Shown here: positions 35,830-51,215 of the stretch, in pieces | Layout: every line of letters begins with the position of its first letter | Position numbering within the stretch: the stretch's first letter is position 1 | Origin: Osedax fenrisi | Taxonomy: Eukaryota; Annelida; Polychaeta; Sabellida; Siboglinidae | Assembly: GCA_964019155.1 (NCBI GenBank) | Contig: OZ025241.1 | Coordinates: 24,592,982 to 24,656,981 of the forward strand | Length of the DNA stretch: 64,000 nucleotides | Reading direction: 5' to 3' | Notes under the pieces: model-generated | Told to the model about the DNA's origin: nothing | The model's database searches: none | Seen by the model: the letters and a program-made list of their open reading frames with translations, nothing else | Made by a program: the position numbers and the translations under genes

Positions 35830-35962
35830 AAATGTTTCGAATGTTTCGAAGCATGCTAAAAATTGTTTCAAATGTTTCGAAACATCTATATTGGAAAAAA
35901 TGTTTCGTTTCATATGTTTCGAAACATGAGAAGTTGATGTTTCAAATGTTTCGAAACATAAA
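35830..35962. repeat. cluster of ATGTTTCGAAACAT palindromes next to the hAT right end
   Basis: The 14-bp palindrome or near copies occur at about 35831, 35842, 35869, 35913 and 35944, all within 155 bp of the right terminus. hAT transposases bind clustered subterminal motifs, so these are likely binding sites (inference). The plus-strand frame 35832-36029 merely translates the cluster. Confidence 0.75.
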
Positions 35963-35993
35963 CAGTGTACCCGTTTACATCCCTAATATATAC

Positions 35994-36082
35994 CATAGTG
36001 TCAAATATTTAATCAACATGTACTTTTAGACAAATATAGTTTTAAACGATTTATGAATTCAAATTTATATATATTAATACAG

Positions 36083-36122
<40 letters not shown>

Positions 36123-36389
36123 ACATTCGTACTCACAATTATACTGCCTACGCGCGCTCTAAATATAATAGATACACTCGACCACACATATAAACTATAT
36201 ACACTATAGTATATATATATATATATATATATATATGATATTCATTTAAAATATTATAATATATGTAAATATAATATAAATAAAAATATAATATGCATTA
36301 TATAATTCTACACTTATGTGTTTACTTATATATATTATATATATATACTACGTACAAATATATAGTATATATATATATATATATGGTAT

Positions 36390-36440
<51 letters not shown>

Positions 36441-36586
36441 AATAATATAAATAGGTGTTAGTATTAAATATATATAATGTATCGTACAACTGTTTATTTT
36501 GCACAGAAATTATGCTGAAATTACGCTGAAATTGCACCGAATATAATTATTTTATAATAATGTATAGCTATCGTAAAATTAGTTAG
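35994..36586. other. AT-rich spacer with several (TA)n tracts
   Basis: TA tracts near 36085-36115, 36212-36235 and 36393-36433. The minus frame 36322-36537 is microsatellite translation. No gene is recognised. Confidence 0.5.
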
Positions 36587-36774
36587 GTATTTGAAGAAGA
36601 GGGAAGGAGTAAAGAAATACATCAGAGAGAATTCCCCAATAACGACGGAATTGTGGTTTATAAAATCGTGGAAACTTGAAACGTCTACACTCTTTCGACG
36701 CTGACTGATGACAGCGACGTTGATATTACAATGATGGTGTTATTGGTTATATACCATATACAAAGTATATAATA

Positions 36775-36820
<46 letters not shown>

Positions 36821-36826
36821 TATATA

Positions 36827-36887
<61 letters not shown>

Positions 36888-37404
36888 TATATAAAACTAT
36901 GTATATAAATCATAATTATGATTTACAGATTCAATATTTCAGAACGAAGAAGTAAGCCGTCCATGATTCTTGATTACAATAAGTATATTGGTTGTTTAGA
37001 TATAATGGATCAGTCTCGGGCCTATTATGGTGTAGGTAGAAAAGCCAATAAATATTGGAAATGTATATTATATAATGGTTTTAATATAACCGTAATTAAT
37101 TCTTTTATTGTATATAACAAAAATAACCTTAACTTAAATAAACGATATAATTTATTATGTTATAAAAATGATTTACATGCAGACAATATAGATTCATATT
37201 AATCAAGGGATTGGCCTGCCAATGAGTCTATTACTTCCATGGATAACAACAAATTACCATACACCTAGCGTATGCGTATATTGCAAACGTTTAGGTATGA
37301 AAACCGTAAGCGGAAATGAAATTCGTATACGTTTTTACTGTAACATGTGTGATGTTCCTCTTTGTAAAAATTGTAATCATTTATATCATAATTTAAATTT
37401 ATAA
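36587..37404 (+). pseudogene. piggyBac-type transposase, C-terminal remnant in two blocks
   Basis: Block 1, 36587-36740, reads FEEEGRSKEIHQREFP then NNDGIVVYKIVET, a stop, and NVYTLSTLTDDSDV: the piggyBac 'V..WKD.R.V..LST' strand. A (TA)n-filled gap (36745-36935), possibly an intron since block 2 follows a GATTTACAG acceptor, precedes SKPSMILDYNKYIGCLDIMD, the family's P..(I/V)DYNK.MGGVD..DQ signature with its conserved aspartate. Then GRKANKYWK and an F....VIN motif follow. After a stop at 37202 and a frameshift near 37262 comes a cysteine-rich tail, CVYCKRLG...CNMCDVPLC..C, the C-terminal finger of piggyBac proteins, ending at 37404. Inactive. Confidence 0.82.
36786..36882. repeat. (TA)n microsatellite within the piggyBac remnant
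   Basis: About 97 bp of interrupted TA repeat between the two transposase blocks, either inside an intron or expanded in decayed sequence. Confidence 0.9.
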
Positions 37405-38045
37405 ATTTAAATAATTTTTTATATATATTCTATACTATATTTTATATATGTTTACTCTAATTTTTATATATTTACTATACGTTGTATATATTTACTGTAT
37501 TTTGTATATACTAATAGCTATATGTTCTATTTAATTTGATTATATTTACTATATTTTGTATATGATGATGAAAATGATGATGATGATAAGGTTTATTAGC
37601 ACTTATCATAGGTATCGCCACCCCTCGTAGGTGCATATAAAAATATAGAACGAAAACAATAAATAGATAAATAAATAAACAAAACGATAAAATAATATAA
37701 TTTATAAAAATAGTAATATTGTATGATTAAATAAGTGAATATATTACATCGATGATATGTAAACTTTGAGGTGTATAATAAAGGACGGGGCGAATGGATT
37801 GGTCTAATAGAGGCAGGGAGGGAATTCCATAAGGATGGAACCATATAACTGTATATATTAAATTTATAATAACTTTATATTTTAATATATTTATTCTATA
37901 CCATATTTTATATATATTTACTATATGTTGCATCAATTTACTTTATTTTGTATATATTAACTATATGTTGTATATATGTATTATATTTTGTATATTTAAC
38001 TCTATGTTGTATATATATATAATGTATTTACTATATATTATATTT
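37405..38045. repeat. ~22-bp TATATTTACTATATKTTGTA minisatellite, interrupted by a LINE end
   Basis: Degenerate TTTACTATATTTTGTATATA units cover 37410-37560 and resume at about 37870-38045. The break is the LINE tail at 37562-37855. It starts right after the piggyBac stop. Confidence 0.7.
37562..37855 (-). mobile_element. 5'-truncated LINE 3' end with (ATC)n tail
   Basis: On the minus strand: PSLWNSLPASI (family pattern: LWNSLP near the ORF2 C-terminus), then a UTR with GATAAGTGCTAATAAACC and a (ATC)n tail at 37565-37590. Same 3' signature as 6250 and 63211. Inserted in the surrounding minisatellite. The overlapping frame 37727-37936 is its shadow. Confidence 0.65.
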
Positions 38046-39196
38046 ATAATTTGAAATGAAAAGCAAATTTTAAAAAGAATAATTTATTAAATTTCGATTA
38101 ATTAATTAATTAATTAACTAATTTGTTGGATTTATTAAATAATATTCTATATAAATTCAAATAAAGTTTAATTACATATAACTATTTAATAGTGAACATT
38201 CAATTTATATGAAAGTATATGAACAATTTATTTTAAAAATCTAATAGAAAAATACTTTTTATCATTTGAGAATTATTATTTATAACTTATTCAATAATTC
38301 ATACAATTAAATAATTTCTTGTTTCTTTTTTATTATTATATATTGTTACCACTTTATACGATTAAATGCATATACACAATATTAATATTATATACATTAA
38401 TTTAGGTTTGAAATATGATTATTTTATTTTAATTTAATTTAATTATAATTATTATTATTAATTGATTATAATATTTTGCAAAATTAATTAATTACACATT
38501 TTTTTCAGATTAATAAAATATGTTATATGATAAATAAAATAAAATGTACTTTATTAATTTATTGTTGGTTTATATATTGTTAGTACTTTATAAATATAAA
38601 TGCATATACAAAATATTAGTATTATATACATTAATTTAGGTTTGAAAAATAATTATTTATTTTAAAGAATTAATATAATTATTACTTTTTAATTGATTAT
38701 AATATTTTGAATAATTAATTATTTACTAATTTTTTTCATATTAATAATCTATATTATATACTAAAGCCACAAATTATAGCATGTAATAGAACATTTTATA
38801 TTTATATTCATATATTCATTTATTAAAAACGTGTGTACATATTTAAAAAAAAAACTCAAACACTCGGATCTAGGAGACATGATATTATAACATTCTCGGA
38901 TGCAAAGGGATAAAAATGGAAGCGTATTATAATGGGAATTGATTTTAATATCTACATCTAGTTAATCAATAAGTGTTATTGCTTATATAAACTTGTGTAT
39001 ATATATAAACTTGTGTATAGGCTAACGAAGCTTACATTTAATATATATATATATATATACATATGAATATATAGAGAAATATTATTGTATATAATATTTA
39101 AAATAATAAAATGGTACATTAATATTTGTAATATACAATAAAATGATTCTTTAATAATATACGCTTAGATATTTCTAATTAAATTAAATATATAAC
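38046..39196. repeat. AT-rich spacer with a 234-bp tandem duplication (38340-38770)
   Basis: TATTGTTAxxACTTTATA, then ATGCATATACA, then TACATTAATTTAGGTTTGAA occur at 38340 and again at 38574, about 85-90% alike. Nothing else is recognised; there is a TA tract near 39040. Confidence 0.6.
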
Positions 39197-39204
39197 ATTG
39201 ATAC

Positions 39205-39357
39205 CTGAGGCGCTATAACGATTTTGTATGTAGGGGGACCAATCAACCAAAATGAATTATGTGGTAAAAGTGGGGGGGGGGGGACAATACATAGGAGGCC
39301 TCCCTATATTTTAAAGTGGGGAACATATACCCCGTCTCCCATGTTGCAGCGCCCCTA
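39205..39357. mobile_element. 153-bp hAT MITE with perfect 8-bp target duplication
   Basis: ATTGATAC flanks both sides (39197-39204 and 39358-39365). The ends are CTGAGGCGCTATAAC and, inverted, TAGGGGCGCTGCAAC, which fit hAT-type (Y)AGNGGCGC termini. The interior is non-coding and includes a run of 13 G at about 39280. Confidence 0.8.
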
Positions 39358-39365
39358 ATTGATAC

Positions 39366-39782
39366 ACATATTATTATAATTATTATGAAGATTATATCAT
39401 AAATTTTAAATTAATCAATAACATTTTATTAGTTAACATTCAGTAAGGGATGTTTATCCGAATCGAATTTGTATAAAATTAGACTGTACATCGAGTTTGT
39501 TGAAAGTAACCAACATACACCTTTTATAGCGATTTCAAAGAGAAATAAAGGTTAGTATTTATTAAAGTATATTAATATATTATTTATTATATATATATAA
39601 TAATCTAATTTTCTTAGATAAGGTTCAATATAATTTCTGTGATCCACATTTAAAGGATATTTGCAATATTGATTTCAATTTAACAAGATTTAGGAATATA
39701 TGTTAGATTTGGCATTTAAAATTTAACAATAGTATATATTATATAATAAAAATATACTACTATAGTATTATATTTTCTTATA
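39366..39782. other. spacer, nothing recognised
   Basis: AT-rich sequence between the MITE and the first (TAC)n array. It shows no LINE sequence, so array 1 has a LINE only on its right. Confidence 0.5.
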
Positions 39783-45261
<5,479 letters not shown>

Positions 45262-47320
45262 TATCAATCAATCAATCAAAACGATTTATTTAAACACTGC
45301 AAATAACACACCAGGCGTTCTCAAGAGTGTAACAAAGCAAACAAACAAAAATAACATAATTGAATATAAACAAAATAATAATTAATATTATTATAAACTG
45401 TACATTGCAAAATGCAATATTGGTTATTAATATATAATAAAAAAAAAAACCATATGATATAATGTCATATGGAAAATAAAACATATCAATAACATACATA
45501 ACATAAATAACGTAAAAATAATAAATTAAGACTTTTCAATATTGAATAAATAACGTTTTAAATTAAAGGTATCGTGATTAGGAATCATTATTATTTTCAA
45601 GGGAAGAGAATTCCATAGTGGCGGCGCATAGTATTGAAAGGCTCTCTTGGAAGTTACTGTTTTCACTGATTTCTTGACTTGTAATCAGTATACATCATTA
45701 GATGATCGAAGTTCACGACAGATAGGCACTTTAACAGATAGGCAAGTTCTAATATATGAAGGACCTGCAGTGAGTGATTTGTGAATTATACATAGAATTC
45801 TATATTTGCTTCTATTAATATTGTTGAGAATACTAAGATTATGTTGACGCAATGTAACACTCGAATGATCACATAAAGGTTGTTGATAGATTAATCGTAC
45901 TGCCGAATGATCAATTATAAAGATACATTTATTCAATTTTTTGGATAGACCTAAATATATCGAATTACAATAATTAGTCGACGAAAATACCATTGCTTTA
46001 ATTAGCATCGTAGTGAGGTCTTTGCTAATGAACTTTCTTATATAGCGTATATTATATAAATGAAAATTTGCTTTCTTGCAAACAGTTGACATATGATCAT
46101 CAAAATTCAATTTATTATCAATAGTAATACCAAGATATTTAATTTTTAGTGATGGAATAATCCTAATATTATCAATAAATACATCAGTGAAGTTATTAAA
46201 GTTATGCGGTAAGTTCAGTAATTCAGTTTTAGAAGTATTAAGTAGAAGTTTGTTCATAAGTAGCCATTTATTCACTTGATTGGCACATTCAACTAGCTCA
46301 TTATTCATGACCAATCTACTATTAACAGAATAAATAAGAATATCATCAGCATAGAGATGAAATCTTAATGTTTTAAATGATTTGATGATATTAGTTATTG
46401 GGTTCAGATATATAGAGAATAGTAGTGGACCTAAGACGGATCCTTGCGGAACTCCGTACTTAAATGATTGAGATTTAGAATAAGAGTTATTGATCTTAAC
46501 AGAAAAAGTTCTATTAGTGACAAATCCAATTAAGAAATCATGAGCAGTTGAAGATATACCAATGTCTAAAAGTCTATCTGAAAGGATATCAAAAGATAGC
46601 GTATCAAAGGCAGATGACAGATCTAGAAGTAGAATCTGAATTTTCTTATTTCTATCTAAAGATGTATATATATCATTTAGTATAAGAGTTATCGCAGTTG
46701 CTGTACTGTGGTTCTTTCTAAAAGCACTTTGTAAGTTACAGGATAAGTTATTAAAATCAATAAAAGTAGTTATCTGTTTAAAAACAATTTTTTCGAGAAT
46801 TTTAGAGATTAAAGGTAGTTGAGCAATAGGGCGAAAGTTTGAAAGTTCATTTATATTAAGACTATTTTTCTTTAAAATAGGAGTAATAATAGAATGTTTT
46901 AAAATAGAAGGAATAACACCTGTAATAAGGGATTGATTAATGATTGAAGAAAAAAGTGGAGTGAGTGTGTTAGCTAAAGATTTCATCACAGTAAGAGGCA
47001 GAGAATCAGAGGGAGAAGCAGAAGAAGCCGTAACTAAAAGATTATAGATATCAACATTAGAAGGGAGCGTAAAATGAGTTAGAGTAGGAGTTTGATTTAA
47101 ATGAGTATTTTGAGAATTTTCAGAGGAATTATTCAAATAATTGTATTGATTTATAGAAGGGGATGATAATTTTATTTTAATGACTGAGTAAATAATATCA
47201 ATTTTAGAAATGAAAAAATCACCAAAATTATTACATAAAATATCATCAGGAATATTAGGATAAGATTTGTGATGAGATTTACCTAGAAGAGAATTAGTGA
47301 AAGCATAAAGCTTGCCCAAC
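45262..47320 (-). mobile_element. LINE C copy 3, embedded in (TAC)n
   Basis: Nearly identical to C1 in UTR and coding region but truncated further 3', starting at the residues GKLYAFTNSLLGKSHHK, where (TAG)n begins at 47321. ORF2 is open from 47319 to 45685, with an intact YADD at 46342-46353. A TGC-to-TGA change relative to C1 creates an early stop at 45685, after which the frame continues to match C1 to about 45537. The few differences from C1 imply recent activity. Confidence 0.9.
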
Positions 47321-47640
<320 letters not shown>

Positions 47641-47659
47641 AATATGATATAATATATAT

Positions 47660-47992
47660 AGTAAGCCGCGTCACTCCGTGCATGAAGAAGAGTGTTTTAA
47701 TTCGTAATCTTTATTCGATAAACCTATTACATATATATATACAAATTATAACAATAACATAAACATACGTATGTGGTACATACAGTATATACCCGGTTCT
47801 TAATACTAGCGTATATGCCATAGCAATCGCAAAGGTATATGATATAGTATTATATATTTAAATTAAACAGTCGCTAATCGTGTTCACTCTAGCGATACGT
47901 TAGCATGCGTAACGTTACGCATGACGTGCGTTGCTGTCCTATAATAGTTGTGTATTAAAAGTACCATTAAACAGCTAATTCACATCGTTACA
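47660..47992 (-). repeat. 3' LTR of Gypsy element 1, about 333 bp
   Basis: On the minus strand it starts TGTAACGATGTG after GGTTGTTGGGATT (a weak polypurine tract) and ends near CGGCTTAC, where TTACA would be expected. It contains AATAAAG (about 47718) before CACTCTTCTTCATGCACGG. It is GC-richer than its surroundings, with ACGTTACGCATGACGTGCG-like palindromic sequence near 47910. Confidence 0.6.
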
Positions 47993-48089
47993 AATCCCAA
48001 CAACCAAAAAAAATGTGTCCTCAGATTTTTACATATATAGTTCCCTTATTCTATATTTTTTAGATTATTTATTCTATATTTTTTAATAT

Positions 48090-49826
48090 ACATGCTGATG
48101 AATCCTTTAATTTTCTTCAACAGTCCAATTTCACCCCATATATTTTCTAATTTTCTCCTTCCTAACATCCTATTTCTAATTCTAACCTGCCAACCTTTCT
48201 CTAATTCATCTACATTCTACTTACCATTACACTTTGTTCTATCTACTCTTCCTCCTACTAATATTTTGACCTCCCTCATCCTTCATATAGTTTCATATAT
48301 CCAGTCACCTTCGGTATATTACCAAACCTATTGTCCACCGATAAGTTATCTTCCCTACCAAACATCATAAAGAAGGGTGTAAAACCAGTAATAACATGAT
48401 GTGTTACATTATACGCATGTATTAGCTTAGGCAGATGTATATTCCACCTACTCTTATCGTTCTGATTCAGAGTCCTCAGTAAGATTATAAATAATCGGTT
48501 CATACGCTCACATTGTCCATTTCCTTGTGGATGGTATGGAGTTTTTCTACTCTTCTTATTCCAAACAACCTACACAATTATACCACAATTTCCGCCTAAA
48601 AATTTCCTTCTTGATCGGTGTGAATCCTACATGGTGTGCCATAATTGAAAATCCTTTCATTCATGAGTACTTTGGCGACTGTAACCTCAAGTTGATTTCT
48701 TGTTGGGAATGCTTTAGTAAATTTAGTATTCGCATCTGTGATCACTAGCATACTATCCCTACTGTCCGATGACTTGTCTAAAGTGACGGTCTAAGAATAC
48801 TAATTATAATGACCTGGTTGCCGTTAATTGTCCCATTTCCACCTTCGGTTTTCTACCCAAGTCCTTACATTCTTGACAGATTTTACAGCTATTTATATAC
48901 TTTATAATATCCTTATGTCTACCGTACTACGTAGAATTAAGGTTTACTCTGGCAACAGTTCTATCTATCTCCTGATGTCCATATTATCATAAATTACAAT
49001 TAGCACCTCTTCCATTCTATTACACGGTAACACTAATACCTCTTCCGTATAATTTATTACTTTATATATTACTCCGTTCCGTAACCTATAATATCCCCCA
49101 TCTTATCCCCGTTCTATTCCTTCTATAATCTCCCTTACTTTCACATCCGCTAACTGATCTTTCCGTAACTCCACATCACTAATTCATTCCATAACTACCA
49201 CCTCATTTACATCTAAATCATCCTCATAAAATATTTTTATATCCGTCTCCTCTATATCTCCTACCTCCCGTTTCCTCGACAAAGCATCTGCTAAGCCATT
49301 TGGGTTATCCGCTCTATATTTTATCGTCATATCGATCGGTACCAACCGTGCTACCCACCTCTGTTCCAGTGCTGTTAATGTTTTTTTACCTTCTAAATAT
49401 GATACGGAACTGTTATCTGTAACCGTGCATTTATACCCTTTTAGATAATGCCTAAACTTGTCCGATACTACCCATACTACCTCCAATAATTCTAGATTTT
49501 TTGACGAGTAGATTGACTCTACTCTTTCCCCAGTACTTACAAATCTATTTGCAAATGCCATCACCCGAATTTCCCCATTTATCCATATTAACACAGTCCC
49601 TAATCCCTTATTAGACGCATCCAATTTATACTATGAATGGTTATCCGAATCTAGGTAATGATAGAACTGGGGAATTACTGATTTTATTTTTCAATTTAAG
49701 CATTGCCTCTTCACACTCTTTATTCAATATTATTCACGAAATTACCACCCTCTTACTTCTTCACCTTGACATGTTTCCTTCCCCAATACAAGTCCTAGTT
49801 AGCTTAGTTAGCGGTTCTACCATTGC

Positions 49827-49830
<4 letters not shown>
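48090..49830 (-). pseudogene. Gypsy element 1 pol fragment: RNase H and integrase
   Basis: The open block 49624-49184 is RNase H: MDASNKGLGTVL, then VTDNSSVSYLEGK, LEQRWVARL and ADALSRKRE. Upstream VEPLTKLTR is the end of the reverse transcriptase connection. After breaks, the integrase core C-terminal part is read at about 48570-48276 (RKTPYHPQGNGQCERMNRLF, with the catalytic glutamate). A frame to about 48092 with a basic tail follows. Zinc-finger and first-aspartate regions are too decayed to place. Only fragments remain. Confidence 0.8.
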
Positions 49831-49865
<35 letters not shown>

Positions 49866-50165
49866 ATATATTAATTATAGTTAAAAGAGAAAGGCAATTT
49901 ATTATGACAAATTCAAACGGGGATCAAGTATATTATAACGGGGATCAAAAATATACGTTATTCATAATTATATCTTAATATATATTTTATTAATACTATT
50001 ATATTATTAGATTATATATAGCATAGTATTATTACATATTTTAGAAATGTTGGTATCTATTAATTATATGTTTTCTAATGTTTTAAGATAAATGTAGAAA
50101 TTAATAAACTTTTTATTGATATTTTAATAAATGTCCCATATCACCATATATTGGATATTCTAGAT
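49831..50165. other. (TA)n then AT-rich spacer
   Basis: TA and TG repeat to about 49870, then non-coding sequence with a GGGGATCAA duplication near 49919 and 49940. Confidence 0.5.
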
Positions 50166-50398
50166 CAGAGCTTCCCATCGCATGACTCATGACACACACT
50201 TGGATCAATTTGTTTTATATTTGGTCATGATCCAATTATTAATTTAAAAAAATGTTATCCACAAATTGTAATTACAATTTTTGTTCCTGTATTATAATGT
50301 AATAGAAATCTAGTTAACAAATCAAGAAAATCAAATTTGTCACTGGGTCATTTTATATTTTATAATTAAGAATTATAAAAACGGGTTGGCAACCACTG
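50166..50398. mobile_element. candidate hAT-like MITE, 233 bp
   Basis: CAGAGCTTCCCATCGCATG at 50166 and, inverted, CAGTGGTTGCCAACCCG ending at 50398 form imperfect terminal repeats of the CAGNGNTTCCCAA type common in hAT MITEs. The 8-bp flanks (TTCTAGAT and GACAAGCT) agree at only four positions, so the duplication has decayed or the call is wrong. Non-coding. Confidence 0.35.
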
Positions 50399-50662
50399 GA
50401 CAAGCTTATCATAAAATAAATATGAAACTAATAAATAAAATATACATATTATCAAAAATAAAAAATAACCGTAAAGAAAAACATGCATATTTTTTGAGTT
50501 CTCATGAGATAAATTCATATGATTTATAAAAATATTAATAATTATTGTTTTAATATATTATTTAAATAATACATCATAATACTATAAAGACAAGTTAACT
50601 ATTAGAAACGAAATATTTAGAATACATATATATATAAATATACAAATATTTATTTATGTATA

Positions 50663-50690
50663 CTAGCCGTACCTTATTAACATTAAATAA
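50663..50690 (-). mobile_element. possible minus-strand Helitron 3' end
   Basis: Read on the minus strand, AAGGTACGGCTAG is followed by TATACAT. GGTACGGCTAGTATA is shared with the end of the large Helitron at 18640. The element would extend to the right; its 5' end is not seen and no clear hairpin is present. Confidence 0.35.
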
Positions 50691-50725
50691 CCTACAAATA
50701 ATCACATGTACATATTATATTTTAG

Positions 50726-50802
50726 ACATGGAGCTAAAATTAGATGTGCCAATTGTTTTAGTATGCGCTATATACATGACAAACCTTCTAACTGCGAAAC
50801 AG
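50726..50802 (+). other. exon-like frame with C-x2-C (unknown)
   Basis: After a TATTATATTTTAG acceptor-like site the frame HGAKIRCANCFSMRYIHD then KPSNCET is open up to CAG before GTTCGT. The spacing C-x2-C-...-C might suit a Ly6/quiver-like or zinc-binding module, but the match is too short to call. Confidence 0.2.
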
Positions 50803-50942
50803 GTTCGTATTTATTATACATTAATGATATTAATAAAGACACAAACACACACACACATATATACCAGGTAGAGCTTGTTAATAGTATCGATAATTAATTA
50901 ATATTCAAAATTGTTATTGCTTTGTTATTTCGTTAATATTAA

Positions 50943-51214
50943 TGTAGTATGGCCAAGAATGAGTTCGAACGAGTATAGATTCAATTGTTTTATTTATAAT
51001 CACAAACAAAAGACCTGTATAATTATTATGGTTAACCAATTATAACAATTGTTATCCAATTATACATATTAATCATTATAGTTACCTTAGCTAAACCATA
51101 TAGTTACCTTATCTCGCAGTGTATATTATAATTCGTTATATTTGCGCGTGTATAAATGCGTGTGTTGCGCGCGTTCTCTTAATTATCTAAATATCATATT
51201 TTCACTCTACTACA
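50943..51214 (-). repeat. 3' LTR of Gypsy element 2, 272 bp
   Basis: Minus-strand ends TGTAGTAGAGTG and CATACTACA share 7-bp inverted termini (TGTAGTA/TACTACA). AATAAAA at about 50987 precedes the 3' end and is the likely polyadenylation signal. A CG-rich patch (GCGCGCAACACACGC near 51155) lies in the U3 part. Its first 23 bases are repeated at 53854-53832. Confidence 0.85.
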
Positions 51215-51215
51215 C

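Larger units (their letters stand above)
31116..35985. mobile_element. 4,870-bp hAT-superfamily DNA transposon with intact termini
   Basis: Left terminus TAGGGATGTAAACGGATACAC at 31116 (minus its last base for the strict match) and the inverse complement TAGGGATGTAAACGGGTACAC at 35985 form the terminal repeats. Outside them ATATATAC occurs on both sides (31108-31115 and 35986-35993): a perfect 8-bp duplication, the hallmark of hAT transposition. Subterminal motifs differ by side: CCCGGGTATTA twice on the left (31155 and 31220), ATGTTTCGAAACAT-type palindromes on the right. I find no hAT dimerisation domain or BED finger, so it is probably non-autonomous or carries foreign cargo (see 32901-33757). 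Internal duplications are at 31731-32080 and 32130-32750. Confidence 0.85.
47660..49830 (-). mobile_element. Ty3/Gypsy element 1, truncated, between TA tracts
   Basis: Minus-strand order: part of reverse transcriptase/RNase H (49830-49184), integrase (about 48900-48276) and 3' LTR (47992-47660). That order is diagnostic of Ty3/Gypsy. The right edge stops at (TA)n (49831) and the left at an AT stretch after the TAC array. Gag, protease and most of reverse transcriptase are missing. A faint match of its right edge (TGTAGCAATG) to the LTR start (TGTAACGATG) is noted but not relied on. Confidence 0.8.

Noticed and set aside
49820..49830. 5' LTR remnant of Gypsy element 1 (TGTAGCAATG against TGTAACGATG)
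   Set aside because: Eight of ten bases match, but the same bases also fit the pol reading frame (V-A-M-V-E-P-L), so the similarity may be chance.
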